Positions 46,235 to 60,338 of a stretch of DNA of 64,000 nt are shown here, piece after piece. Position numbers and translations under genes: made by a program. Each line of letters begins with the position of its first letter. The stretch's first letter is position 1. The DNA lies in NCBI RefSeq assembly GCF_002775205.1, contig NC_036461.1, positions 20,804,015 to 20,868,014 of the forward strand. Reading direction: 5' to 3'. A model generated the notes under the pieces. The model saw only the letters and a program-made list of their open reading frames with translations. It was not told where the DNA came from and did not search any database. The stretch comes from Xiphophorus maculatus (lineage: Eukaryota; Chordata; Actinopteri; Cyprinodontiformes; Poeciliidae).

Positions 46235-46714
46235 AAATATGCAGTTCAGAACATTCATGATCAGCACCATGGTGCAAACGCATAAGAGTTTGCACTCTTT
46301 ATGACTCTTTATGTCATAAAAGAGTTTAAAAAAAATAAATAAATAAAAAAATGTTTTAGTTTCCAGAAAGATGAGACACCACATGGACACCCTGTTATTT
46401 TAGAAGGTGAATTTCTACTTGCAGCCAGCGTCTGTTAATCTGTATGATGTCTTGCAAAAGTATTAACACCCCTCAAACCTTTTCTGTCCTTGTCCAACGT
46501 TCATATTTAATATGTAGTGTAGTGTTTGTTTGTACTACATAGTGTTTTATAACTCTGCTGTCGAAGGAAAGATTTTCAGAGTTTTTTGGGGTTTTTTAAA
46601 CAACAACAAAAAAAATCTCAAGAGTGTGGCAGGCACCTTGGTTTAGCGCCAGCTTTCACTTCTATTCCAGCTGCAGGCCTTCGGGGGACATGTCACTAAC
46701 AAATAACTTACAGC

Positions 46715-47010
46715 TCAACCATTTGGATGGAGAGCGCCCGGAAGGGAGCAGATTCCAAGTTTTGACCGAGTTTCTAAATTTGGATTTGGTTCTGGACTTT
46801 GGCTGGACCGTTCAAACAAATGGCTTTGCTTTGAGCTAAAACGTTTAGTTTTTTCTTCTTCCAGGATTGCTTTGCATTTAGCTCCTCCTACTTTTCCACT
46901 CAGTCTGACCAGCTTCCCTGTCCTTGCTGAAGGAACGCATCCCCACAGCATTATGCTGCCACTTCCTTGTTTTACAGTGGGGATGGTCCGTTTAAGGTTG
47001 TTTCTATTGC
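46715..47010 (-). mobile_element. Tc1/mariner transposase fragment
   Basis: The minus-strand frame reads RTIPTVKQGSGSIMLWGC, SARTGKLVRLSGKV and GAKCKAILEEE, then degrades, with SQSPEPNPNLE near the end. These match the central catalytic part of fish Tc1 transposases (GGGSIMLWGC, SARTGKLV, SQSPDLNPIE). It is truncated and decayed. Confidence 0.85.
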
Positions 47011-48814
47011 CCACATTGTTTTTCATCAAAAGATGGCAGCGGCTGCACTGGACTTGATTTAAGGCTATTAGAATAAAGGACTACAAATGCACACTTAAGA
47101 TTGTTAATTCTAAAAGAAAAAAAAAATCACAATAAGTCACTACTTTTCATCAGTTAGTCTCTGAAAAGCCTTACAAAACTCACTGAAGTTTGTAGCTGCA
47201 ACACTATCAAATGTGAAAAAAGTTCAAGGCGAGGAAGTTTTAAACCGCAAACCTTTTCGATACCGTTTAAAATTCTCCATCGAATGTCTCTGAGGCCCCC
47301 AGCTCGCTGTGAGGAGGGACGGAAATCATTACGGGACGAACTGTAAATATGCAGCGCTGCACGTGGAAGCACGGAGCTCTGTCTGCTGGACTCTGGCGAC
47401 TCCAGTGATTCAGAACACGGCGCAGCCATGGACCTGCTTTGGTTTCGGTTAAGACAGAAAGGGGAACAGATGTGTGAGAGAGTTCCCACTGAACGCTTGT
47501 GTTCAGCCTCCATAGAGCTGGAAGGAAACAAACGAAGAGATTTTCTTAGTACAAAAGTAGATGTCAATAATATATCAGCTTTATAATTCTGGTGTGTTTT
47601 TGTGCTAACTGAGTCCAGACCAGTTTGCCAAGACATAAAAGAAATAATGTGCAAAAATACAGCAAGGGAAGCTTCTGAGAGCCAAATCTGCTGTCTGCGA
47701 AGTGAAGCAATTAACAAATTCTTTGTTCGTTTGGGCCTAGGATCTGGCTTAAACAGATTGGGATTTTTTTTGTTGCTTTGACGGTCGGTCAGGTTACAGA
47801 ACATGTTTCCAGACATGCAGCTCTGACCCCACTGTGGTTCTGCCGTTAAAAGCTTGTCATAAAAAAACCCCCACTGTGTAGTCGAACTCAGAACGTGTAC
47901 TCAGTCCCCACGCTGTGGTTCCTGTACAAACACGTCACACTACGGTATTTGTACCCCTGGAGAACGCTGCTGCCCCGAAATTAGTTTAGTTATCAATAGG
48001 AGGCCTGTGTGTGGTGCCCAGTAAACAACCAGCTGCAGATACAAACATGGATCAAAGCAGATTCAAGACTTTCAGGAACATTTTGTGGAAAAATATGTGG
48101 AGTATTTTATTTTTTTATGAAGTGTGATCTATTTCCTATTTTCCACACAACAATCCATTCCAAAACAACAATAAATTACATGAATGTCATCAAACAGTAA
48201 TTATGATCAGGAACATGAACGAGTAAATGACAAAAACAATAAATAAACAGAAAAAATAAGCAAAAGTTACAAAAAACATAAATCAAATAATTAAAAATCC
48301 GAAGCTTCTTCAACTTTGCTGCAATACAGACAACGTCACGTCTACAAGAACTCTTTGAAGAATCTCAATTAATGAGTCGCAACATTTAATTTCCCCTTTG
48401 GGATCAATAAAGTAATTTTGAATTTGAAATATTTCAAGAATTTTGAACCACAATTTAAAAAAAAAGCAATTTTTTAAAATGAAAATAAAACAATTTTCAA
48501 AATTATTCATACCGTTCAAACTGTTTCCTGTCTTCTAATGTTACTATAACAATCTTGTCTGGTTTCTGTTAGGATTTTTATGTGATAAACCGACACAAAA
48601 TAATCTGTAATTGTGAAGAATTCATGGTTTTCAATATTTTTTTTCTTTTCTTTTTTTCTTTCTACAATTAAAATCTGAGACACTGCGGTGTGTATTTCCA
48701 TTCAGTCTGATCCCTCAAACTAAAGCACAGTTTGATCATCTACCTTCAGTAGTCACCTAATTATTTAATTTCCATTTGGGTGTAATCAAGTATTTTTGAA
48801 GTGAATTCATTTTA

Positions 48815-49035
48815 TTATGTGTTTTCCAGCCACATTACGCCATTTTATAGCACAATAAAGTAACCGTGTTAGCTTCAGTTGTCAAAGAAATGCTAAATAT
48901 ATCAGATAAAACTTAAAATGAATTTAACTTAATAATTTAACGCCTTGAAATTGGGCCTCTGTCTCTTTAAAAACGCCTGCTCTTTCTGTAACTGCCTTCA
49001 GGAAGTCATCACAACATGGCTCCTCTATTAAAGTG
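48815..49035 (-). mobile_element. TTAA-type MITE fragment in loxl3 intron 1
   Basis: Reverse-orientation copy of the family seen complete at 57140-57712, sharing GGAAGTCATCACAACATGGC and TTGGGCCTCTGTCTCTTTAA. Confidence 0.7.
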
Positions 49036-49879
49036 AATAGAAACTGACCGTTGTCTGTCTTTTTTAAATTGCTACATTGGCGCTTTTTCTTATGAAAAAC
49101 CCCTTGTTTTATGTTTTGAGTGAATAAAAACTGAATCTGCCATGAAGTATGAATAATTCTAAGTTCATCTGGACTCCAAAAGACGTAACTTCTGTGATTC
49201 CCACTGAACGTGACTCTATAGTTTTGATTCAGTTTGACAACAAACACCCCAGAAACCTCTGAGAACCAGATATCAATTTTCTTTGTGTTCATGTTGGTCA
49301 ATCACAGAACATTCCAATAAAATAATTTAAAAAAAAAAGAAATACACTGGTATTTGTTGTTTGTAACGTGACAGAATGTGGTAAAGTTTAAAGGGGAGGA
49401 CTATTTTTGCTGGGTATCTTAAGTATCGAAGGATAAAAAATGTCTTCTCTGAGAATTGTTATGAAATGAGGCAAACAGGCATTTATTTTTGTAGCGATTA
49501 GCCCCCCAATTTGTTGACGTATGGCCTGACCAGATGGTACGAATTAAAATGCCAAAGTAGCTCAACTCACATGAACTTCCTCACAAGTGCTGACCAGGTT
49601 CCCGCTTCATTCTGTAAACTTTTTAAAATGATTTCTTATTACTTGTTGCGTTTCTTTATGTAATTTATTAATGATTTTTTTTGTTCAAGCAGCAGTGCTG
49701 TGGCTTTTTGGAATTGACCTTAAACTCCTTGCAATTGTTGGAAAAACGTCCAGAGACTCTTAAGTGGTCAAGTTAGGAGTAGGAACAAACCATGTGAATT
49801 GTTAGTTACTTCTTACATTTTCCTGGAGTTAAACATCTTCATACCCTTGTTTTTCTCTCTCTCTCTCCTTTGTTTGCAG

Positions 49880-52800
49880 CTGAAAGGATGGAGAAGTCGA
49901 GGCACACGCGGCAGTTAGCGGTCAGCCTTCTGTTTGGATTGTGGTTTCCTTGTTGTTTAACCCAGACCACAGCGCCCAGCAGGGCCAGCGTGGTCCCTAC
50001 TCCGTCCGGGGCCCCGCAGCAGCTGAAGGTCCGCCTGGCCGGATACCCCCGCAAACACAACGAGGGCCGGATAGAGCTCTTCTACAAGGGAGAGTGGGGA
50101 ACCATCTGCGACGACGACTTCTCTATAGCCAACGCCAACGTCCTCTGCCGACAGCTGGGCTTCGTCTCAGCCACTGGATGGACTCACAGCGCCAAATATG
50201 GCAACGGACAAGGTCAGAGCCCCGTCACTCAGTATTAACATGGGGCTTCAGTGTTAGTAAATATAGACAGTGTTATGTGTTTCCAGGCACACAGGGCCAT
50301 TTTATAGCACAATAAAGTAAGTCTGTTACCTTCAGTTGTTATAAAAAATGCTATATATGTCAAACATGACTAATTTAAGGCTTTGAAATCGAACCTCTGT
50401 CTTTTTAAGAAGCTTTGACTCTTTCTGAAACTCCGCCTTCAGGAAGTCGTCACAACACGGCTCCTCTATTAACCTTTTAACAATGTTTTTACCAGCATGT
50501 CACTGAGAGGTAGCTCCTACAATGAGCTCAGCAGGGCAACAGCTCCACCAGGTGTTTGCTAATTGCTGCTGGCTAGTCTGCAGGAGCTGTTACTAGCGTG
50601 TGCTATATAATGGCACTATGGAAAATACATGATTAAAAGACAAAAAAAACAAAAAAAACATGAATAAGTACCGACCAATGTGAAAAAAAAAATTGTTCTA
50701 TGAAATAATTTCAATTTTAGGATTTTTTTGTTGTTGTTATAAAGTTCAGTAAAAATAGAATCCAAAATGTATTAACAACCCAGGTATGGATTTGTTTTTA
50801 TCCTCCGGACTGAGAATTTCCTGGAGCCTAAGTAAGTGTCTTCCTTTACAGGAAAGATCTGGTTGGACAACGTGTTGTGTAGCGGAGGGGAGAAGAGCAT
50901 CGAGTTGTGCAAGTCTCGAGGATGGGGAAACAGCGACTGCACTCACGATGAAGATGCTGGAGTGGTTTGCAAAGATGAGAGGATTCCTGGCTTTGTGGAC
51001 TCAAACATTATTGACGTAAGTTGCTTAAAAAAAACTAAGACTCTTATTCCTCTGAGTAATTGAGATCTGTTATAAATTCATATAAAGGCTTTTTAAAAAT
51101 ATATATTTAAATATATTGCCATGGGTCATGAAAAAATGTGTTCAATACTTCTGTGGCTGTATGTCCTCTGGTTGCCACATGCCTTTACTGTACAGTTCTG
51201 AATTACAAATATATTGTTATAACATGCATCTGCATCTTACTTTACTTGTTTTAACTTATTACATAATTCAATTTTTCTCAAATGTTGAACACAACTTCTG
51301 TTATCTGTGTTTCTTTTAAAGGGTCAGAATTAAGTACAATCGACATTTTCTTTAGCTTCACATCATGTTATAATGTTGTTCCCTCATCAAAAACATACCT
51401 GGAGTGTCGCTTTGATTCTTTCATGCATGTTAATAGAGGAGCCATGTTGTGATGACTTCCTGAAGGCGGAGTTTCAGAAAAAGCAGCAGTTTTTAAAGAG
51501 ACAGTGACCTAATTGTAAGTTGTTAAATTGGGAAGTAAAATTTCTTTTAAGTTATATTTGATTTAATTGTGAATTGGAAGGAAAGCGACTCATTGTTTTC
51601 AAAAAATACTTGCCTGTGAACATTTTAAAGGGTGGTGTATATTTGTATTGATCCCCCCCTTTATTCTGATTTATCTAAATAAAATCCACTGCAGCCAGTT
51701 GCCTTTGGTTTTATGCATGCTTTTTGTTTGGGTTTACCACATAAACATTCTAATTGTATGGGGGGAAAAAATAGAATCAAGTTTAATACATTTTGGACAC
51801 TTGGCGATACCTTTGTGAGGCGCTCGCTTTCAAGGAGTTCAGCAGGTTTTAAGAAAACGCTAAAACTAACCTTGTTTGCTATAACCTGAGCATCCCAGTC
51901 CAGCAGGACCATGTGGTCCAGCTGGAACCAGTTTAATCTGGTCACACATCTATACCGGCTTCTAGAATCACATTTAATGCTTCCAAGGTGCTGCTTTGTT
52001 GTGCATTATTAGAAAAGAATGTTCATAACATTAAAGGACTGTCATTTTAATCTTCATAAACTCTGTCCTCTAGTGTGTTTCGGTCAAACATGGCGACCAG
52101 ATTTTAATCTCTGACTGCTGCCAATTTTCTTTCCAAATAAAACCCCAGTGGAAGTGACTCATGGCTTTCACATGTACAGTGATCTGAACTGCAGTGACTG
52201 TTTTATTCAGTTTCTTTATTTGTCGTGGCAGAAAAAATCTGGAAGACGTTGCAATATGAACATATGGAACAACGAATTTCTCAAATGCTTTAAATGTATA
52301 TTTTCTTTCCTGTGTTATCTGATCATTCAGACCAGGGACGCACCAAATTACTTTTTTCACTTCCAATACCGATATCTGAGATATAGTATCGGCCGATAGA
52401 GATCCAATACAGAACCACAGTTCTGCATTGACTTAAAATGTTTCTTTTTCTTAAACAAAGAGATAAATGCACTGAATTATACATTTAATAGCTCTCCATC
52501 AGTACAGCACACTTAAATATGCCAATAGATTCACAAGCTTGATGAAACATGGAAAAACAAAAAAACTTTAATTTGTTCAGTTGGTCATAATTAGGAATAG
52601 AACATCAAATGTAAAATAAATAATAAAGAAACTGAAACTGACAAATGACTACGTTGGTCCAACATGTCAAAATAAACTGCAACAAATCTTCTGTCAAATA
52701 GTTCAGGAAGTGCATTTAGAAATCATATTTGTGGTGTAAAATAAATAGTAAAGCATGTGGTCGCTCAGAGCACAAAACGTAGAATTACATTTAATAGATC

Positions 52801-55800
52801 TGCCCTTATGGATTGAGCACATTGTCACGATCACGATGTAGAATTTTTGTCAATATCGGGGCCGATACAGATATTAATATCAGATCGGTGAATCTCTAAT
52901 TCAGACGTTCATTTTTGAATCTTTAATTTCTGCGTTTCTGGCGGATAAATTGCTTTTTTGCACAACTGTTTCTTATTCAATTTCCCGTTGCTGCTCAATA
53001 AAGTATTTTTGAATTAGAACTGAATATTTTTATTTGATCTTTTCCATTCCAGGCTCAAGTTGACGAGAAGAAGGTGGAGGAGGTGCGGCTCCGGCCCGTC
53101 GTCGGCACGGCCAGGAGGAAGCTGCCCATCACCGAGGGCGTGGTGGAGGTCAAACACAAGGACGGCTGGGCTCAGATCTGTGACGTGGGATGGACCATCA
53201 AGAACACCCGCGTGGTCTGCGGCATGCTGGGATTCCCGCATGAACGGAAGGTCAACAAGAACTTCTACAAGTAAGAAACGGGCCCAAGTAGAACCTTTGA
53301 AGCTCCAGTCTGTGGTGAGGTAGGAATGTTTACGCTGAAATTGTGTTTTGCTTTGTTCTTTTTTTTTACGAAGATGATATAGACAAAGTCACGGGAAAAA
53401 GAAAGTACATCCTCCTATATGTTAGTTTTCATGCATCATGACATACTGACAATAATCTGGCCTTGTTGGGTAATAAACTTTTGTAATCTAAAGTTATGTG
53501 AACCTACAGATTCCACAGTTTTTGAGGCGTCATGTTGGTGAAATAGAAATGCTGTGAGTGGAAAACCCAGATAAACTCCAGGCTTTCATCAGTGTGGAGG
53601 AACGTCGGCCTTCTCTTCTGGCCATGTTGCTTCGGTTCAGTGAACTTTGCAGACGTTTGTTGTGTGAACAGCTGTCTTCAGGTGTCACCAGAGCATTTGG
53701 TCTGGATGAGGTCTGGATTTGACTGGGACATTGCAACACTTTGGCTCTTTATCATAACAGATTATCTCACATTTCTACAGGTGAGGATGGTAGACCACTG
53801 GTTTTAGAATTCTAATTTTAATCTCAGAATTCACATTTCTGAGATTAAAGTCAGTACATTTTCCTCTGGAGTGTTTTTTTTAAGCATTATTATTATTATT
53901 ATTATTTGTTTTTTTGTCACATCTATTTGAAATCTCGTAGTTTGTTCATATTCAACTTTTCAGTCTTAAATTCTGTTGCCACTCTCTTTTTTTAATCAGA
54001 AAATCTATGACAACTCTTCTAAAAAAAATAGACGAATGTTGAGTCTTTTTCTAAATCTTCTGTCATAAGGTTTAACATTTAGCGCTCTAATTTGGACATG
54101 TAGAACCTCTCTGCTCACTTTACTCACTTTGGAGAGAATTTTCTGGAACATTTACTCCTGGCAACATTAGTGGCTGTCATAAAACTTTTCCCTTCATGGA
54201 AAAACCTACCAGAATAATTGGCTTTAATTAGTTTGTAAATGCCTTGGAAGCACATGAAAGCTTGGTGGGCAGCAGGGATTTCTTCTGAGGATGTGGAAGG
54301 GTATTTTTTTTTTGGAAGTGGTCACTCTTTCTCATAATCAGTCGCTGCTGCTTCATAAACCTTACAGAAACATTAGAAACATGACATGATATAAATGTTT
54401 TTTCACACAGCATTTCTGTTTTGGCTTAATCCTTAATTAATAGCAAATAATCACAGGGCTGGATTCTTCTGAATGTTTTTGACAGTTGAGATTAGATTAA
54501 AAAATATATATAAAACCGTTGTACTGAAAGCTGTTTGCGGTCAATACTGACATCATATTTGATTATCATAATTACCCGTTGAATTTGTCAGCCATTTTTT
54601 GCTGACTTATCAAAACAGAATAGGCATAGAAAGAGCTGTAATGATGTTCTAACAGTCCTGACAACAGGGATTGTCGAGTTTGGGGAAGTTTGTGTGACAC
54701 TATCATTCCTCTCAGAGTAAGACATTCAGAAACACAGTTTCTTTCCTTTGACTAAGCCACAAGCAGGATCTCCTTTGTTTGTCAGCGAGTGGAGATTGTG
54801 GAGGCGGATGTCTCTGCCAAAAGTCTCGAGTGACAACAGCTCTCATGGCAGAAGTTAGTTTTCCGGATCTTTCTGTCGTATATTTTCCATATGTTTATGT
54901 TTTTCTTTTTCAAAGATATTATGCTTTAATTCATCTCCTCGGCCTCTATTGTCACTGGAGAATAATCACTAACCTGCTTCCTGTTTTGCCACTTTTATTT
55001 TGGGATTGAAAAATGTATTATGTGAGCCTGAACATCTTTGAAGTATATGTGATGTATTTAGTTTTTATAAATTGCAGGCGCTCAGATGAAGTTTGTAATA
55101 GTGCAGTGTTTTACTATATCAAAATGGGGAATTTGATCTCTTTTTAAAAAATTTCTTCCACGTTAAAGGATTGGCTCAACATAGGAATTGATGGTACTTA
55201 TAAATATTTGCTAAATTAATCAGAAAGTTGGCCAGGCTGCCTGCAGTTGGTGCCACATTGGGTATTCAGCATGTGGAGTTGATTGAATCATCAGGGCAGA
55301 CAGAGCGCCTGCATGGTGTAAAGTGAGATGAAACATTTGTATTCTAACATTTGACTAAAACATTCATATTAATTTTATAATTGTACATTATATGTGGGCC
55401 CATCAGAACTGTGACAGTTTGCTGAATCTTTCTAAAAAATGTCAAAAAGATTAATAACAGCGTGGCTTTAACTTTCTTTATTCTCTGTGTTTTCAGTTTT
55501 AGTGATTGTCATGGTAACCATCCCCCAAAAATTGCGTTCAAAGTCCATACCAAGGTTATAATAGTTTTGGGTTGTCATTTTAGTGTGCGTTTGCTTGTTT
55601 TTATTAGTTGTTGTTTGTGAAATATTTTTTTGTTTAGTTTTTATTAGTTAATAGTAGTAGCTTTAGTTGGTTCATATTTTGGTAAATTTTTAGGTGCAGA
55701 ATTAAAAAAAGGTCAAAGCACTGTATTGTGATTCTGTATTCATTGACTAGTGATGAATACTCAACAAAAGTTACTGTTTTCAAAAAATGGTGAACAACCA

Positions 55801-58800
55801 AAGGACTCTGGGTTTTTCTTCCAACCTTTTCAGTCGTCATTTTGCAGACCAGCTTATGTCAACAGCTGACGTGAACCACTTGTGTGTGTGTGTGGGGGGG
55901 GGGGAAACTTCACAACAATTCGCAACACTAATAAATAGATTCATAAACATGAAAACAAGGGATATTACAGCTACATTTTAAGTGTGTTTTAGTTAGTTTT
56001 ATAAAAGCAAGATATAGTTCCAGAAAGCTTTTCCCCATTAATTAATGTTTTCATTTATTTCAGTTAATGAAAGTATTTTCTCAATTTCAGTTTTCATTTG
56101 TTTTAGTTAGTTTCTTTTTTCCATCCGGTCCTCCCTGAAGGAGGACACACATTCCTGGCTGCTCTCCAGTTCAGGCCTTCACAAAGAGCAGTAGGAGGGG
56201 TTTGCAGAGGGGAACTCGCGTTTTCTCCCAGCCATGTGTGAGGCTCTGGGGAGCAGCCCGGGGTCTGGAGGAGGTCAGGCGCTCAAAATGAGAACAGCCA
56301 CCGAAAAAAAACCTGTAAGAGGAGCAGCTCTGTAATTCTGACTAAGAGTTGATATGGAACTAAATTTTGCCATAAACTTTGTTCAGAAAAAAAGAAAATT
56401 GAAGCTGAAAAAATACCCTTAAATCTGAAAAGTAGTTTTGAACATTTTTTTCAGTTTCAAATCTTTTTTTATTTTTCACATAATTTTTCAGTTCCGAATC
56501 GTTGTTTTTGATTATTATTGTTATTATTGTTATTATTGTTATTGTTATTATTTTCAGTTTCAAATCTTTTCTTACAAATCTTTCTTAATCAGGTTTTTCT
56601 TCAATTCCAAAACAAAAAATTTTTTCAGTTTCACTTTGTTTTTCTTTTAAACTAACTTATTGGCCCTCCATACGCGCTGTAACGCGATCTACCGGAGACC
56701 TGTGGAATGTCAGAAATGCTCCTCGCCGCTCAGCGTTGTAGGACACAGACGTTGTGTTTGAGAAGATCGAACCCTGACGGTGACAGCCAGTGTTTGAAAG
56801 TGTAGTTTCTCTCCCTTGTGTGATGGAATCCCACTGTCTCGCTGTTGCAGACGTCTGAAAAAGCGAGCTGCTGAGAAGGCCTCCGGTCCAAAGGTCTCAG
56901 CTGCTGGAAGGTACGCTGTAGCAGGAATGCCTGTCGCTGTTGCCAGTGGGTTTCCTGTTGGCTTAGAAAACAGTCATTTACTTCTAGATAATAGTCATCT
57001 GTTCCTCCTTTTTGCTTTCTGAATCTTCCCATTCAGGGAAACTTTTTTTTATTTCCTTTTTTTGTCACACAGATGGGGATCAGTCATCTTACAAAAACAT
57101 ATTATTTACATCTTCTGACCTCAACTATTCCTGCTTTAAAGGGGCAGTATTATGATTTTTTTTCAGTTTTATACCATCTAATAATGTTATTCCCTCATCC
57201 AAAACACAGCTGGAGTGTTGCTTCGATTCTTTCATGAATGTTTGAGGAATACTTTAATTTCCATGGCAACCACTCAGCTGTGCAAAACACCTTGATGGAC
57301 CTGGCTCCGCCTTTGACGACGAAGCTCCTTCTCTTATCTTCAGTCTCAAGGCTACCGAGCTTCCTCCTCACAGAGCGCCTCTTCCCCACTCAGCTCCTTC
57401 AGACTAGCCAGAAGCAATTAGCAAACACCTGGTGGAACTGAGCATCTACTGAACTCACAATACGAGCTACTTCTCAGAGCAACGCAAGTAAAAACGTTGT
57501 TAAAGGGTCAGTAGAGGAGCCATGTTGTGATGACTTCCTGAAGGCGGAGTTTCACGAAGAGCAGGAGCTTCTTAAAGAGACAGAGGCCCAATTTCAAGCC
57601 ATTAAATATCAAAGTCATATTTGATATAAATAGCATTTTTATAACAACTGAAGGTAACTTTATTGTGCTGTTAAATGTCACTATGTGGCTGGAAACGCAT
57701 AATACTGCCCCTCTGAACACATTTTATGATGTTAAATGCATCCAAAATAGTTTATTTATTTATTTATTTCATCGCCCAATTTTTGCGAGATTTCGTCCAT
57801 GACTGTGTCTGTCTGTGTTGTGCCTGAAACTATCATATTCTTTCACTCAATAGTGCTTTTTGTTAAATAGGAGCTGGAGATGCCTTTCATCTGTATGACT
57901 GGCTTTAATGAGGAGCTGCTGGGTTCTTCAGCTAAACGACCTGCAGATCTTTGGGTCGGGATAACAAGACCTCCATCTGGTAGAGTCTGCAAATAATTTC
58001 TAGTGTTTGGTTTTGATTAGCTGAGCCTCAGGAGACGAGACTAATATGGAGATCAATAAAAGCCATAATTCTTGCTCACTTTGATAATAGAGTTTTGTTT
58101 GTTGCTTTAAAGTTGGAAAAAAAAGACTTGTTCTTGCAAAATCTAAAAGTAACCTGAAAGTATAAAATCTGAAGCTGAAAAAAGGAATTGTGAAAATTTA
58201 AACTTTTAAGGATAAGCTGAAATAATTTGTCCTTTTTATTTTCTAATGAGAAAGTAGGAACAAGTTACCAGAGCACAAACAGAGAAAGACAAGAAAAAAC
58301 ATGAATTTCTGATAAAATGTCGATTTGTTGTTTTCTTTTTTTACTAAATATCTGAGTTGAAGTGATGAAGACAAACACCATCCTATGCTTTAAATAACAT
58401 TTTCAGAAGTATTAAAAATGTAAATGAATTCAGTTTGTTTGATACATTTTAATCTTAATTTGCTTTTTCAAGATGAACAATTTTTATGTTCAGACAAAAG
58501 TGATTAATTAGTTTATAAAACTAAATGATTGTTTTACCAACTTGACTGTTTGATAATTGTATATTTTTTGTATTATTGTTTCATTGTGGGTTTTTTTTGG
58601 CATATTAACACAGAATCAGACATTTTTCTTTGACTTGGTTTTGCATTGTGCAGATTCTACCTGATTTAGCTCTTGACCAGATTAAAATCTAAAATCTAGG
58701 AATTATGAGCCTCTCACTGTTGCTCTGTACAAAGAGAGCTGAAGAACCCATCAATGCTCTGTCACAGAGTAGAAAGCAGATCTATACAAGTCAAACGCTG

Positions 58801-60244
58801 GAACTTTATGTTCACATTGACAAAGTATAGCTGCATTCAGAATATTTCACTTTTTCCTTACTGCATGTTTAGTACCAAAGCCGTAGTAATATATGGACTC
58901 ACCAAACAAACAGTCAGTACTTCCACTGGACTGCCAACCAGAATAATATACACTGTAAGTAGAAAGATGTCCATATACTTTCCTTTGGTCATGTTTATGT
59001 TTTGGATTCTAGTTCTGCTTCCTGATTGGTTGTTGTTATGATTTCTGTGCAGACTCACTCGTTTTTACCTTGCAGGCAGCCATCCAAAGCTAAAGCTAGC
59101 TCTATGTCTAAACAGAGCAACCGCAGCAAAAGGTAATCTGAGGATACACAACTCATTTGGTAGATAGATGGTGTCTAAAACAAACATATATCACCTTGCA
59201 AAGTAACTATAAAACTGATCAATGGACTTGATGTGTTGGAGCGATGCATAATTGTGAAGTAGAAGAAAAAAGTCAGACTTCACATTTTCTATCTGACCAC
59301 CTTTCATTCATCCATAGCTGTAATGAAATAGCCTGGATCAAAGCACATTAATGTAACATTATGCAGCTTCTACAAACTTCAAAAATGAAAAAAGTGACTA
59401 TTAGCAAACAAAAAAACAAAAGCAATGATGTTGAACAGAACTGTAGATGTGATTATTTTGTCTAACATGCAGCGACTGATGCATATTTTACATCTGAATG
59501 TAAACCATGTTCATAAACTCAAGTTAGTTTTGTAGTGAACAGAGGAAACAGATAGAAACGGCACGTACTGCACAAACATAATGAAAGATGGGATTGTTAT
59601 TAACACTTTGAACTGGTTGTTCATCGGTTGCCAAGCAACTGAGGTAAACACAGATAACAAAGATCTACAAAATAAAGAAGAAATTTTTTGCATAAAAATC
59701 CTAACAAAAGTTCATCAATAACTAAGAAGGATGAGCCTGAGAGACACTGATGTCTTCAGTGTTACATACTTCATATGGATATATGAAATTATCATTTTTA
59801 TTAGATTATTATTATTATTGTCTTTTTTCAGTGAAACTATATTTTCAATATTATTTTTTTCCCCAATTCTGTGTCATTCTTATATTTAAAATTTACACTG
59901 CAGTTTTGTGGCTGCTTATTAAAGTAATAATAAGTATTATTTTGTTACTGTTAGCTATTAAAATTTTAGCCGCTGCCAACATGAGGCGATAACAATTCTC
60001 CCTTCTTACATACCAAATATTTTGATTTCTAATTTCCTAAAAAAGATTAGAACTGATACATATTAGTATAGATGTGTGTCATGTCAAAAAAAAGACAAAT
60101 GTATGAAAATGTCATTTTGGAAAAACTTCTACTGTCCTCTTTATATATCTTGGTGTTTTGTATCTCACTTCAACTTGGTTTGTTTTTGCCGTTTTGTTCC
60201 TGTAATCATTTGTGGGAAAATATTTTATTGTATCACATATATGC

Positions 60245-60283
<39 letters not shown>

Positions 60284-60286
60284 TGC

Positions 60287-60338
<52 letters not shown>

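Noticed and set aside
47154-47816. 220-codon minus-strand open frame in loxl3 intron 1
   Set aside because: Long for AT-rich DNA, but it shows no recognisable motif, repeat, splice context or second copy. Treated as chance; a protein search would change this if it matched anything.
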